Origin: a virus
Length of the DNA: 35,639 nucleotides
Reading direction: 5' to 3' (one strand)
IMG/VR virus record: IMGVR_UViG_2088090015_000152
Span: 1 to 35,639 of that record
Positions 17,072 to 24,800 of this stretch are shown one piece after another. A program made the translations under genes and the position numbers. The number at the start of each line of letters is the position of its first letter. Positions within the stretch are counted from its first letter, which is position 1. The notes below the pieces were generated by a model, which saw only the letters and a program-made list of their open reading frames with translations, had not been told where the DNA came from and did no database searches.

Positions 17072-17525
17072 TCCGCAGAAGCAGGCTGTCTATCACATGG
17101 AAGACGACGATTTGCGCGGCCACTGCCGCCATCGTCTAAGCCTGCGGCTGCTTCGCAGATACGCGAACGAGCTGTGCGCTATGTACGAAGTGCCCGACGT
17201 GTCGATCAGCGTTTACGAGAACGGGTTGGGAGGGTCGTGTCTTGACGGCAAGATTCAGCTCGATCCGAAGTGCGGGATGAACGGTCTAACGCTCGCGCAC
17301 GAACTGGCGCATCACATTTGCGACGTGAAGTATCCGCGAGCGCAGAAGCACGGACCGATGTTTGCGTCCGTGTATGGCTGTCTGTTGAGCAGTCTTCGTC
17401 TTGTGCCGTTGCCGGGCTTCAGAGCTATCTGCAGGAAGCACGGCGTCCGGATCGCCCGGACGTGGCCGTTACCTCTGGAAAGCCCGAAAGCCCGGCTCCC
17501 TGTCCGGCCGCCCGCAGAATCCTGA
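17049..17525 (+). CDS. HExxH zinc metalloprotease-like protein (SprT/WLM-like)
   Basis: 158 aa with ATG 17049 as the preferred start (GGGGA just upstream). ATGs at 17028 and 17037 are also in frame, so the exact start is uncertain. The core is LTLAHELAHHICD, a clear HExxH zinc site, followed by AQKHGPMF, where the His may be the third ligand as in SprT-like and related small metallopeptidases. The N-terminal half is helical (RLSLRLLRRYANELCAMYEV). The last 25 residues are Pro/Arg rich. It is the last gene of the plus-strand block. A protease delivered or made late could mature virion proteins or cut a host protein; the substrate is unknown. Confidence 0.7.
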   Translation: MSPYVGDDPQKQAVYHMEDDDLRGHCRHRLSLRLLRRYANELCAMYEVPDVSISVYENGLGGSCLDGKIQLDPKCGMNGLTLAHELAHHICDVKYPRAQKHGPMFASVYGCLLSSLRLVPLPGFRAICRKHGVRIARTWPLPLESPKARLPVRPPAES

Positions 17526-17594
17526 CCCGCGCCGGTGCGGGAACCAGTACGAATCACACCAGCAGGGCGGGCCTAGACGCTGTCGTTGTTTTAG

Positions 17595-17627
17595 ACGGCG
17601 GCGCAGCTTCCGTTGCTGCGCCGCCGT
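17595..17627. terminator. 13-bp hairpin at the convergent gene boundary
   Basis: Perfect stem ACGGCGGCGCAGC (17595-17607) / GCTGCGCCGCCGT (17615-17627) with a 7-nt loop, between the last plus-strand gene (ends 17525) and the last minus-strand gene (ends 17645). There is no T-tract on either side, so it is not a textbook intrinsic terminator. Its place between converging units suggests it blocks or stabilises both transcripts. The gap 17526-17644 holds nothing else I can support. Confidence 0.7.
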
Positions 17628-17644
17628 TCGGTACCTAACGACTC

Positions 17645-18379
17645 TCAACCGCTGCCGCCGAGGCTGTAGCCGCCGTGCTCATCGTCCGCCGCCAGCTCTG
17701 TGTCCAGCAGCCTGCGCTGCATGGCCGCCACGCGGCGTTCTTCGATGACCTGCTCCGTCGCATCGACCTGACGCGGCACAGCATGTGCGGCCTCTGCGCG
17801 CTTCTCAGCGGCATTCGCCTCCCAGGAGGCCATGGCCCGCGCGTACGGGTCGAACGGTGGTTGGCCGAACACCAACGGTTGCGGCCCGTGGCCTATCGGG
17901 ATCAGCGCGCCCGGCCCGATATCCGCCGGGTTGAACTTGCCGTCGTGCGGCACGATGCTGAACTGCGGGGCAGGCAGCCGCGCGCCGGGTGCTAGCGGAG
18001 CACCGCAATACTTCTCGCGGAACTCTTGCGACGCCGCCAGCGAACGCCACGCGCGAGCGTCCAGCTCGTCGAGCGCCAACTGGATAAGCTCCGCGCGGAC
18101 CTTGCCGTCCGTCGTGTCGATCATGCCGGCCGGAGTACCGAGGCGCTCCAGGGCGGCGAGCACATCAGCGAGGTCTGTGCCGTGGCGTTCGATGCACTCT
18201 TCGTGGTCGGCCGACTTTGCGCGCGACCAGTGCATCGGCTGACCGGGGTTGTGCTTGTCGTTGTTCTTTTTAGACCAACGCGCGACGCCGGCCAGTGCCG
18301 CCGGGAAGTAGTCGCGGCAACCCGCCGCCATCGGCACGTCTTTGCGTGCGTTCGAATCAACTGGGAGTGTGTACTTCAT
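17645..18379 (-). CDS. dATP/dGTP diphosphohydrolase-like protein (MazZ type, DUF5664/PF18909-like)
   Basis: 244 aa from ATG 18379, overlapping the HD gene's stop by ATGA; the frame is open further upstream only as a shadow. The N-terminal half carries the family signature as I remember it: SNARKDVPMAAGCRDYFPAA, AGVARWSKKNNDKHNPGQPM, and the acidic block DHEECIERHGTDLADV (residues ~59-73), with Glu/Asp side chains suited to Mg2+. In phages with 2-aminoadenine DNA such proteins hydrolyse dGTP (and dATP) to the monophosphate to feed PurZ. The C-terminal half (~120-244) is Pro/Ala rich and unfamiliar. The DatZ-like neighbour strengthens the call. A general nucleotide-pool enzyme is the alternative. 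Confidence 0.65.
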   Translation of the reverse strand: MKYTLPVDSNARKDVPMAAGCRDYFPAALAGVARWSKKNNDKHNPGQPMHWSRAKSADHEECIERHGTDLADVLAALERLGTPAGMIDTTDGKVRAELIQLALDELDARAWRSLAASQEFREKYCGAPLAPGARLPAPQFSIVPHDGKFNPADIGPGALIPIGHGPQPLVFGQPPFDPYARAMASWEANAAEKRAEAAHAVPRQVDATEQVIEERRVAAMQRRLLDTELAADDEHGGYSLGGSG

Positions 18380-18957
18380 TCCGCGTCTCCTACGAGCTTC
18401 GAATAACGAACCAGAAACAGGCTCTGCGCTGTCACCGGGTCCAAGAACTGTGGTTTGAACCGTCCCGCAAGGCGCATCGCTTCTGGACGGAACTCGATGA
18501 TGGGCTCCCACAGCGCGCCGGCACCGCGCGACGGCAACAGCAGTGCCGCCTCGATGAACAAGGCTGTCATGTCGGCCTTGGCGCACGCCTGCGTCTTGCG
18601 CGGCGCGAGACGGTAGTGCTTGCGCATCGCTTCCTCGACGCGAGCGTCCATGGCTGACAGGTCGGGCAGGACGTGCTTGTACGGAGACGGCACATCGGGC
18701 AAGTACGCTTCCGACGCGTCGTGCAGCAACCCCTCTAACGGGTCGCCGCCGTACTCTTCCTGCATCAGCTTTGACACGAGCAACGAGTGCTCTGCGACGC
18801 TGTAATAGCGTGAGCACTGCCCGTTGAAGCGACACTTTCTGCTGAGACCGCCCGCGATGTCCTCGATATTGAACGTCGGCGCGAGCGGGTTGAAAGACGA
18901 ATTCTGCGTTTCGATGGTGCAGTGTTCGTCGTAGTACATCTCTGAACCAGACTTCAT
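18376..18957 (-). CDS. HD-domain phosphohydrolase, DatZ-like (dATP triphosphohydrolase candidate)
   Basis: 193 aa from ATG 18957, set by the ribosome site GGAGG on the minus strand (complement of ~18962-18966). The HD metal ligands are all visible: His57 in YYSVAEHS, His79-Asp80 in GLLHDASEAYLPDVPSP, and Asp129 in AKADMT. The stretches FNIEDIAGGLS and KCRFNGQCSRYYSVAEHS match the phage family that includes DatZ of cyanophage S-2L, which removes dATP so that A is replaced by 2-aminoadenine. Its length is close to DatZ. The start of the MazZ-like gene lies inside its stop, so the two are made together. Other HD 5'-nucleotidases (YfbR type) are the main alternative. Confidence 0.75.
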   Translation of the reverse strand: MKSGSEMYYDEHCTIETQNSSFNPLAPTFNIEDIAGGLSRKCRFNGQCSRYYSVAEHSLLVSKLMQEEYGGDPLEGLLHDASEAYLPDVPSPYKHVLPDLSAMDARVEEAMRKHYRLAPRKTQACAKADMTALFIEAALLLPSRGAGALWEPIIEFRPEAMRLAGRFKPQFLDPVTAQSLFLVRYSKLVGDAE

Positions 18958-18968
18958 GCAATCCTCCG

Positions 18969-19298
18969 TTAAGGTATATGACTTCGATCCCACACCAGCC
19001 AATCCTTGTCCGTGACTGGCTTCGGGGTCGGTCTTCGCTCGCGACGAATGTAGTAGAGCATCATTGAAATCCACAGCGTGTTCGCGAGCACGATTACCAC
19101 GCCGCCCGCAAAAGACAGCCACTGGTCTAAATGCGGATAGTAGTACAAGTTCCACCAGCCCCAAGCCGTGAAGAACGCCGTTGCGGCCCACGACGCTCCG
19201 CGAACTTGCTTATCTTTGTAGAGCTGTCTGCAGTGCGCGAGGATCGCGACACCGCCGAACAGCTCGAAAGCGCCGTTGACGAAGTCTTGCGGCGTCAT
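18969..19298 (-). CDS. Small membrane protein with PQ-loop-like appearance
   Basis: 109 aa from ATG 19298, overlapping the upstream stop (TGATG). Likely TM helices are FELFGGVAILAHCRQL (~11-26), ASWAATAFFTAWGWWNLYYY (~35-54) and LSFAGGVVIVLANTLWISMM (~61-80), with a basic cytoplasmic end RRERRPTPKPVTDKDW. The Trp/Tyr-rich second helix and the 'GGVAILAHCRQLYKDKQVRG' start resemble small PQ-loop-like phage proteins that I know only as hypothetical. It sits between the nucleotide-pool genes and the helicase. No function can be assigned. Confidence 0.7.
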   Translation of the reverse strand: MTPQDFVNGAFELFGGVAILAHCRQLYKDKQVRGASWAATAFFTAWGWWNLYYYPHLDQWLSFAGGVVIVLANTLWISMMLYYIRRERRPTPKPVTDKDWLVWDRSHIP

Positions 19299-19534
19299 CA
19301 GAAGCGCACCGGCTCAGCGCCTTCGACAACCTGCCAACGCAACACGCAGCCGTTCACGCCGGGCGCGGGCACGCAGTGGACAACGCCCCACGTGTCGAGG
19401 ATTCGATGCGTCGTGCCGCCGTCGCGAAAATACAGCTCTTTCGGAGCCAATATGCGATAGACGCGCCCGCCGAAATCGTACTCGCGCCAAACCTCGTCCG
19501 TCAAAAAGCCACGGAAACTTGCTTTCTCTGTCAT
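19298..19534 (-). CDS. Small hypothetical protein
   Basis: 78 aa from ATG 19534, overlapping the helicase stop (ATGA). The sequence is mostly beta-like, with FLTDEVWREYDFGGRVYRI (~10-28), TTHRILDTWGVVHCV and VLRWQVVEGAEPVRF. It resembles short 'R.Y.I..P..L..R.GGTTHR' accessory proteins found among phage replication genes, which have no known role. It has no TM segment or zinc motif. Coupling on both sides places it in the replication operon. Confidence 0.7.
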   Translation of the reverse strand: MTEKASFRGFLTDEVWREYDFGGRVYRILAPKELYFRDGGTTHRILDTWGVVHCVPAPGVNGCVLRWQVVEGAEPVRF

Positions 19535-20970
19535 GCTGCTCTCCTGTCGAAAATTCCGCGCGACGCCTTCATTGACTGCATCAGCAGGTCCTGAATATCA
19601 CGCTTCGTCTTGTGCCTCTCCAGCACCGTCTCGTCTACGGTGTCCTCTGCGATCAGGTCGTACACCAGCACCGGGCGCTTGTGCCCGGATTGCGCTTGGC
19701 GCGTCGGCCCGATGCGTTCAAGCATCTGCATTCTCTCTTCGAGGTTCCAGTCATGCCCAAATCGGATGAGCACGTTCGTCACGTCCTGTAGACCGTCTAC
19801 ACCGTGGCCGACCGACTTCGGGTGGGCGAGGCCGATGCGCGCCTGTCCAGCCTTGAAGCGCTTCATACCGGATTTCTCGCTGAGCACCGCGACCTCGTCG
19901 CCGAAGTGTTTCAGGATGCGGTCTTTGTCGCTGACGAAGTTGTACGCGACGAGCACCGGTCCGGCCGTCTCGTTGACGATGGACTCCAGGGCTTCGATTT
20001 TCTCGTCGTGGATATGCTGCACGTATTTCACTGGTGGCTGTGCCGTGTCGTCTCGGACGATGACCGCGCCGTTCGCGAGCTGCAGACACTTCATGGTGAG
20101 CGCCGCAGCGTTGAACGCTTCGATGTCCGGGCCTTCGCCTTCGAGTTCATGGAACATCTGCGATTCGAGGTCCTTATAGATCGCGCGGGCCTTCGGCGGC
20201 AAGTGGATTTTAACAGTTGTCGTCTGCGGTTGTTCCAACTCGAACCAGTCTGCCGGGTCTAACGACATTGTCACATCCTGCAGCCGGCCGATGATTTCGT
20301 CGTTCGAGTGCTTGAACGCTTTCAGCCGACCGAAGTGCGCTTGGCCGTTCTGCGCCTCGCGGTAGAACCAACGCTCTATGAAAGCTGCGAACGTGACGCC
20401 GAGGCGCTTGCCTTGGTCGATGAACCACTGCTGCCCCCACAGGTCCATTAGACCGTTCGGGGACGGAGTGCCGGTGAGGTTCACGAAGCGATCAACGCTC
20501 GGCAACCACGCGACTTTGCCCAGCATGCCGGCGCGACGGCCGCCCTGCTTTATCCGGAAGCTCTTGAGCTTCGTTGACTCGTCAGCGACGATCATCTGGA
20601 ACGGCCATTTCTCTTTGTAGTAGGCCACCAGCCACGGGATCTGCTCGTAATTCGCGGTGTAGACGGACGCGTCTTTACGCACGGCGGCGAGGCGCTCTTT
20701 CTCCGTGCCGACAATTGGCGACGTGATGAGATGCGAGAGATTCGACCACTTCCGCGCCTCGTCGCTCCACACGTCGCGCGCGACGCGCAACGGGCCGAGG
20801 ACCAGGATCGGGCGCTGAAGCTCGCTGGTCAGATACATGATGTCTACAGCGTTCAGCACCGTCGTTGTCTTGCCCATGCCCGGCGGAGCCCAAAGGTTGC
20901 AGCGCGGATTTCGGATGAGGAAATCCACGCATGCAGGTTGGTACTCTCTCGGGACCCAAAGCTTAGACAC
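19531..20970 (-). CDS. SNF2/superfamily 2 DNA helicase
   Basis: 479 aa from GTG 20970. AGGAG lies 9 nt upstream on the minus strand, and the start overlaps the VRR-NUC stop by 8 bp. The motifs in order are Walker A APPGMGKTTT (Lys34), Ia ILVLGPLRVARDVWSDE, Walker B IVADEST, motif III NLTGTPSPNG, and in the C-terminal lobe VLVAYNFVSDKDRI, then GHGVDGLQ, then the arginine-finger region RIGPTRQAQSGHKRPVLVYD. The short length and the neighbouring VRR-NUC and family A polymerase genes are typical of the phage replication module that uses this helicase for unwinding or recombination-linked DNA remodelling. Confidence 0.9.
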   Translation of the reverse strand: MSKLWVPREYQPACVDFLIRNPRCNLWAPPGMGKTTTVLNAVDIMYLTSELQRPILVLGPLRVARDVWSDEARKWSNLSHLITSPIVGTEKERLAAVRKDASVYTANYEQIPWLVAYYKEKWPFQMIVADESTKLKSFRIKQGGRRAGMLGKVAWLPSVDRFVNLTGTPSPNGLMDLWGQQWFIDQGKRLGVTFAAFIERWFYREAQNGQAHFGRLKAFKHSNDEIIGRLQDVTMSLDPADWFELEQPQTTTVKIHLPPKARAIYKDLESQMFHELEGEGPDIEAFNAAALTMKCLQLANGAVIVRDDTAQPPVKYVQHIHDEKIEALESIVNETAGPVLVAYNFVSDKDRILKHFGDEVAVLSEKSGMKRFKAGQARIGLAHPKSVGHGVDGLQDVTNVLIRFGHDWNLEERMQMLERIGPTRQAQSGHKRPVLVYDLIAEDTVDETVLERHKTKRDIQDLLMQSMKASRGIFDRRAA

Positions 20971-21262
20971 GTTCGGTCACTCCTAGTTGTTCACAGCCGG
21001 CGATGTACTGGTCCACCAGCTCTTTCGTGTTGATGACGTAGACGAAAACGTTGCGCTGTGCGCGGCGACGGTGGTCCCGCGCCTGCTGCGGCGTCGGCCC
21101 TTTCTTTGGGGCTTTCGTCTCGACGAGATGCATGACGCCGCGCGGCCATGTGATTAGACGATCCGGCACGCCGTTCAGCCCCGGCGAGACGTGCTTTTCG
21201 CACAGCCCGCCGCGCAGTTCGACCTGCTCGGTCAGATAGCTCTCTACGATGATTTCTCTCAC
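20963..21262 (-). CDS. VRR-NUC nuclease
   Basis: 99 aa from GTG 21262, within a GTGA overlap with the small ORF upstream. It is a PD-(D/E)XK-type minimal VRR-NUC domain: Glu in ESYLTEQVELRGG, then KHVSPGLNGVPDRL with the catalytic Asp, then HLVETKAPKKGPTPQQ with the E-x-K pair and following Gln. The size equals a bare VRR-NUC domain with no extra parts. Stand-alone phage members cut structured DNA such as junctions. It is translated just before the SNF2 helicase, with which it probably works during replication or recombination. Confidence 0.9.
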   Translation of the reverse strand: MREIIVESYLTEQVELRGGLCEKHVSPGLNGVPDRLITWPRGVMHLVETKAPKKGPTPQQARDHRRRAQRNVFVYVINTKELVDQYIAGCEQLGVTERV

Positions 21263-21348
21263 AACAGCACCATGCGCGCGATTATTTCAAGAACACAGAG
21301 CGCGATGGTGGCATACGAGATAAGAACGAACTTGCGTTGGTAAGTCAT
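21259..21348 (-). CDS. 29-aa single-TM peptide
   Basis: ATG 21348 to TGA 21259 gives MTYQRKFVLISYATIALCVL plus IIARMVLL-type hydrophobic sequence, essentially one TM helix with a basic N-terminus. It is linked to both neighbours by overlaps (ATGA with the gene upstream, GTGA with VRR-NUC), which is the main reason to believe it. A GGGGAT element lies upstream. The function is unknown; it may exist largely to couple translation. Confidence 0.5.
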   Translation of the reverse strand: MTYQRKFVLISYATIALCVLEIIARMVLL

Positions 21349-21512
21349 GGATAGATCCCCTGCATTGGGTCGAACGTTGCTGTCGCGGCCTTCGCGTTGT
21401 CCTGCTTCCGGCGCTCGATAAGCTCTTGCGCCATCAGCCGCGCCTCGCGCGTATACGCAATGCCTTTCTTGGCGATTTGTTCCAGGTCTTTATCGCTGAG
21501 GCGCTCGCTCAT
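21345..21512 (-). CDS. 55-aa hypothetical helical protein
   Basis: It runs from ATG 21512, within an ATGA overlap with the small TM gene upstream. The sequence MSERLSDKDLEQIAKKGIAY opens a charged amphipathic helix that continues through ARLMAQELIERRKQDN and ends in a short Pro/Gly tail. It could be a small DNA-binding or partner protein, but no motif supports this. The ORF extends further upstream in frame only over the polymerase-adjacent region and is not needed. Confidence 0.55.
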   Translation of the reverse strand: MSERLSDKDLEQIAKKGIAYTREARLMAQELIERRKQDNAKAATATFDPMQGIYP

Positions 21513-21652
21513 GCCGCCACCACGCACATGATGGTGACGATGACGGCGAACGCAGCAAGCACGACAATTGCGACTTTGAAGAACGGGGTGACGCAGTCTA
21601 TGGCGTCTAATGCGGCCTGCGCAGCGCGAACTGCTCTTTCGTTGTGGTCCAT
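21509..21652 (-). CDS. 47-aa single-TM protein
   Basis: ATG 21652 lies within a TAATG overlap with the polymerase stop; the ORF ends at TGA 21509. The N-terminal half is a charged helix (DHNERAVRAAQAALDAI). The C-terminal half is one TM helix (KVAIVVLAAFAVIVTIMCVV). The overlaps at both ends argue that it is real. It is one of several single-TM small proteins in the early block. No function can be assigned. Confidence 0.6.
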   Translation of the reverse strand: MDHNERAVRAAQAALDAIDCVTPFFKVAIVVLAAFAVIVTIMCVVAA

Positions 21653-23763
21653 TAATCCTTCCTGTATCGGTAGGTTTCGAAGCCCTTCGCGGCGAGCGGA
21701 AGCCCGACGTTCCAGGGGTCATTCGTGGCGAGGATCTTGCTCAGCTCCATGTGGTTGAAGCGCGGCTCGTCTTTCGTCTCCGCGACCAGCTCGTCGTGAA
21801 CTGTGAGGACGAGAGGATAGCCCGCCTGCTCGGCGCGCACCATACCCCACGCCATCTTGTCGCGGCTGCTGGCTTGGTCGATGTTTTCGACGATCTTGCC
21901 GCCGTAGGTGTACACGCGCTGCCACGACTTCGTGTAGACGCTCACGGCTGCGTAATGGATGGCGTTGCCGTCTATCTTGGGGTCGGGGTAGCTCAGGTAC
22001 CGACCGCTCGGCAGACGAATTCTGAGCCAGTTTCCGCGGCGGTCGAAAACCATCTTGCCGCCGCTTACCGGGAACTCTACGCCGGGGTTCAGGATCGCAT
22101 GGCGCGCGGCCACTTCGCACGCCTCCCACAGCGTAACAGTGTTAGGGTGCGCGTTCCGCCACAGCCAAGTCAACGCTGTGCAGACGACCCACACTTCGCG
22201 GCGCAACCCGAGGGTCTTGCGCTTCGACACGGCACGCGCCCACGCGGCCTCAGCCTCGCGCAGCGTCGCGGCGGGGATGGTTTCCCACGCCTTTGCGGCA
22301 AGCTCGTCCAGGTCGATGCCGTACGTCGCCACCATGGACACGAACGCGCCGACTCCACCCTGGTAGCCGAGAGCGAGTTCCATGACCTTGCCGATTTGCC
22401 GCTGGTCGTCGGTCACATCCTCCGGTCTAATGCCGAATGCGCGAGCGTAGGCGATGCGGTAGAGGTCCGCTCCGATGCCGGCGTCGAACTTGCGGAACGC
22501 TTCAAGTTTCCATTCCTCGTCCGCGAGCCAAGCGAGCTTGCGCCCTTCGATGTTCGCGAGGTCGGAGATAACGAGCTTCTTGCCCTTCGGCGCGATGATG
22601 ACGCCGCGCATGGCGTTGGCGGCGAGCCCCATCACGTTCGAGAACAGTAGGTCGGCGTCGTGGCGCTTGAGCGCGGCGATACCGGTCTCTAGGTACTCGA
22701 TAATGTGCGACTTCTTGACCGACTTTAGGTCGGGCAGGTTGAAGTGTTCGCGCACCAGCTCCGTGACGAGGCGCATGAGATTCTGCGGCTGAAAGATGCG
22801 GCCGCCCCAGCGGCCCGTGCGGTTCGCCGCGGCGAACTGCAGCGTACCGTACAGCCGGCCGCCGACTTCGGTCTCGGCGACTCGCTTGTATTTGCTCGTG
22901 CTCGACTTCGACGCCATTAGACGGATGCGCAGGAGTTCCTTCACAAACTCCGGCAGCTCCGGGTCGTCGAGTCGGTCTTCGATAGTCTTCGCTTTCAGGT
23001 CCGGCAGCGCGACGCCGTACTCGGTCAGCAGGAACTGCAGCAGCTTGTTCCGCTGCGTTGTGGACTCGACGGCACCGTTCGTAAGTTCCTCGGTGCGCTG
23101 CGCCAGCTCGTGCTTCGCGTTCGTCGTCATGAAAATGGCGGCGTGCGCCAGCTCCACGTCTACGGCAAAGCCGCGCGAGTTGATCGTCTGGTCGAGATGC
23201 CACAGGTCGCGCTCGAACGGTGTGCTGTTCCACTTCGGGCACGCCTTCGACACCGCGCGCATGGCGACGATGTCTAGCGTCGCGTATTGGAGGAACTCGC
23301 GCCATTCCGTAGGGTGCGTGTCGCGCCCGTTGCGTACTTTCTTCTTGCCCTGCGGTTTGCAGAACAGGTTCATGTACTTCTTGCCGTCCATTTTGGACGA
23401 CTCTTGTGGGATCTGAAAAATCTTGCACGCGAGCCCCAGTGAGCCCGGCAGGCCGTGGCTCAGCAGTTGCGCCATAACGCAACGCCACTTCGACAGTGGT
23501 GCGAACTCTCGCGGCCACCAGTCAGTGTGCTCAAGCAGTGTGCGGTCGAAATACGCGTTGTGGGCGAGAATGCGGTCGCACAGCATGACCGATTCATAGA
23601 GTGAGGACGGCATCGGCCGACCGCTGGTCACGTCCCAGCAGTGAGCTTCGCCGTCGTCTACTGCCCACGTGACGATCATCACGTCGGCCATAGTCGCGTA
23701 TCGCGCCGTGCCGTTGCGCAGCGCGATAGGCGAATACGTCTCTGTGTCGATCCACAGGTCCAA
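21652..23763 (-). CDS. Family A DNA polymerase with 3'-5' proofreading exonuclease
   Basis: 703 aa. The start is TTG 23763, chosen because AGGAG on the minus strand lies 7 nt upstream. Exonuclease motifs are intact: Asp6-x-Glu8 in WIDTETYS, Asn69...Asp73 in LAHNAYFD, and Tyr160...Asp164 in QYATLDIV. Polymerase motifs: A is ISDLANIEGRKLAWL (Asp ~401), B is RQIGKVMELALGYQGG (Arg ~452, Lys ~456), and C is LTVHDELV (His-Asp ~656-657). 'D-L-A/S-N-I-E-G-R' in motif A is typical of the phage subfamily encoded with DUF2815, DUF2800, VRR-NUC and VirE genes. It should replicate the phage genome. Because of the DatZ/MazZ-like genes, membership of the DpoZ clade is worth testing. Confidence 0.92.
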   Translation of the reverse strand: MDLWIDTETYSPIALRNGTARYATMADVMIVTWAVDDGEAHCWDVTSGRPMPSSLYESVMLCDRILAHNAYFDRTLLEHTDWWPREFAPLSKWRCVMAQLLSHGLPGSLGLACKIFQIPQESSKMDGKKYMNLFCKPQGKKKVRNGRDTHPTEWREFLQYATLDIVAMRAVSKACPKWNSTPFERDLWHLDQTINSRGFAVDVELAHAAIFMTTNAKHELAQRTEELTNGAVESTTQRNKLLQFLLTEYGVALPDLKAKTIEDRLDDPELPEFVKELLRIRLMASKSSTSKYKRVAETEVGGRLYGTLQFAAANRTGRWGGRIFQPQNLMRLVTELVREHFNLPDLKSVKKSHIIEYLETGIAALKRHDADLLFSNVMGLAANAMRGVIIAPKGKKLVISDLANIEGRKLAWLADEEWKLEAFRKFDAGIGADLYRIAYARAFGIRPEDVTDDQRQIGKVMELALGYQGGVGAFVSMVATYGIDLDELAAKAWETIPAATLREAEAAWARAVSKRKTLGLRREVWVVCTALTWLWRNAHPNTVTLWEACEVAARHAILNPGVEFPVSGGKMVFDRRGNWLRIRLPSGRYLSYPDPKIDGNAIHYAAVSVYTKSWQRVYTYGGKIVENIDQASSRDKMAWGMVRAEQAGYPLVLTVHDELVAETKDEPRFNHMELSKILATNDPWNVGLPLAAKGFETYRYRKD

Positions 23764-23772
23764 GACGGACTC

Positions 23773-24069
23773 CTAGCGGGGGCGGAGCGGGATGACGCCA
23801 GCCGGCACGACTTCGATGCGCGGTGCGTTCTCGGCGGTCGGGGTGAGAGCCTGAATCAACGCGCTGCTGAACGCCTGCGCGACCTGTGCCGGCGTGGCCT
23901 TCTCTGCCCGCAGAATGATCTCCGTCAGCGCCGCAGCATTGCCAAGCAGTGAGTTGACGACAAGGCGAGGGTCCGCGACTTGGATAAGGGTATTGATGAC
24001 GCTGGCGATACGCTCGTCCAGCACGGCCGGGTCGTTCATGTTCTCCCCGGTGTTGGTTTCGATGTTCAT
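23773..24069 (-). CDS. Small hypothetical protein between polymerase and ssDNA-binding genes
   Basis: 98 aa from ATG 24069, chosen for AGGAG on the minus strand 6 nt upstream. The TAG stop lies inside the ribosome site of the polymerase, so the two are coupled. The protein is helical (IASVINTLIQVADPRLVVNS, then LGNAAALTEIILRAEKATPA), with a beta/Pro tail VVPAGVIPLRP. It has no Cys or TM segment. It may be a polymerase partner by position. I do not know the family. Confidence 0.65.
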   Translation of the reverse strand: MNIETNTGENMNDPAVLDERIASVINTLIQVADPRLVVNSLLGNAAALTEIILRAEKATPAQVAQAFSSALIQALTPTAENAPRIEVVPAGVIPLRPR

Positions 24070-24104
24070 GGTGTGCTCCTGGAATTCTGGTGTGGCTGGA
24101 AGTT

Positions 24105-24139
24105 GAGCGGCGGGCAAGTATTAGACGAGCCCGCCGCTC
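24105..24139 (-). terminator. 11-bp hairpin downstream of DUF2815 gene
   Basis: Perfect stem GAGCGGCGGGC (24105-24115) / GCCCGCCGCTC (24129-24139) with a 13-nt loop in the 106-bp gap 24070-24175. No T-tract follows on the minus strand. A smaller GTGCA/TGCAC stem-loop lies beside it near 24143-24156. This is probably an attenuator or mRNA 3'-end stabiliser that separates the abundant ssDNA-binding protein from the polymerase genes. Confidence 0.65.
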
Positions 24140-24175
24140 CAGTGCATCCCTGCACCTGGACTAAAGACAGCCCGA

Positions 24176-24730
24176 TCAGGCCATCACGTCCTCTTCCTCG
24201 GTTGCGTCAAGCTTCTGGAACTCGTCGTCCGTCGCCGCGCCGCCGCCGGAGAAGCGCTCGTCGTCGGAGAAGAACTGGACACCGCGCAGCGTCGCGTTGA
24301 TACGCTTGCCGAACTGGTTGTCCTGAGTCCAGATTTCCAGCAGCGCGATGACACGACAGCCGGAGTAGACGATGCCCGACTCCTGCGTGATGTCGTTCGC
24401 GTTGCGGTCCACGACGCGCGGCTTCGTCTGGTTGCGCGCCGACACGTAGAGGTTCCCCGCGTAGCCCGCGTAGGTCTTCGTGTCGCCGTTGTGCAGACAG
24501 AGCTTGTCCGTCGCTTCGAGCGCCTTGAGCTGAGCCGGACCTTTCTGGCCCCACTGCTCGTTCGCCAGTTCCGCGAACAAAGCGCGGAGCTTGGCGACAG
24601 CGGGGTGCGTCGGTTGGATCAGGAAAGAGGCGGCGAACGCCGGCTTGCTGCCGTTGACCGACTTGGCGGTCCAGATGTCGTTCGCGAACGCGATGCGACA
24701 GTTTTCGATGTTGAATTTCTTCGATGCCAT
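24176..24730 (-). CDS. DUF2815 ssDNA-binding-type protein
   Basis: 184 aa from ATG 24730, with AGGAG 9 nt upstream. The sequence FNIENCRIAFANDIWTAKSV, then FAASFLIQPTHPAVAKLRAL, DGDTK-like LHNGDTKTYAGYAGNLYVSA and GCRVIALLEIWTQDNQFGKR match the DUF2815 family, which phages encode beside DUF2800 and a family A polymerase. The C-terminus is acidic (DDEFQKL..TEEEDV), as in single-strand DNA-binding proteins that use an acidic tail to recruit partners. The likely role is coating ssDNA during replication or recombination. The hairpin after it may set its expression apart. Confidence 0.87.
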   Translation of the reverse strand: MASKKFNIENCRIAFANDIWTAKSVNGSKPAFAASFLIQPTHPAVAKLRALFAELANEQWGQKGPAQLKALEATDKLCLHNGDTKTYAGYAGNLYVSARNQTKPRVVDRNANDITQESGIVYSGCRVIALLEIWTQDNQFGKRINATLRGVQFFSDDERFSGGGAATDDEFQKLDATEEEDVMA

Positions 24731-24800
24731 GTTAGAGACTCCTAGATATAGATTTCGATTTTACACAGTACCTCGCGGAATGGCCGCGCCCGTCCGGAAG

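Noticed and set aside
24555-24575. Possible fourth palindrome copy (CAGTTCCGCGAAC)
   Set aside because: The right half does not match GGAACT and the dyad is broken; treated as chance similarity within the DUF2815 gene.
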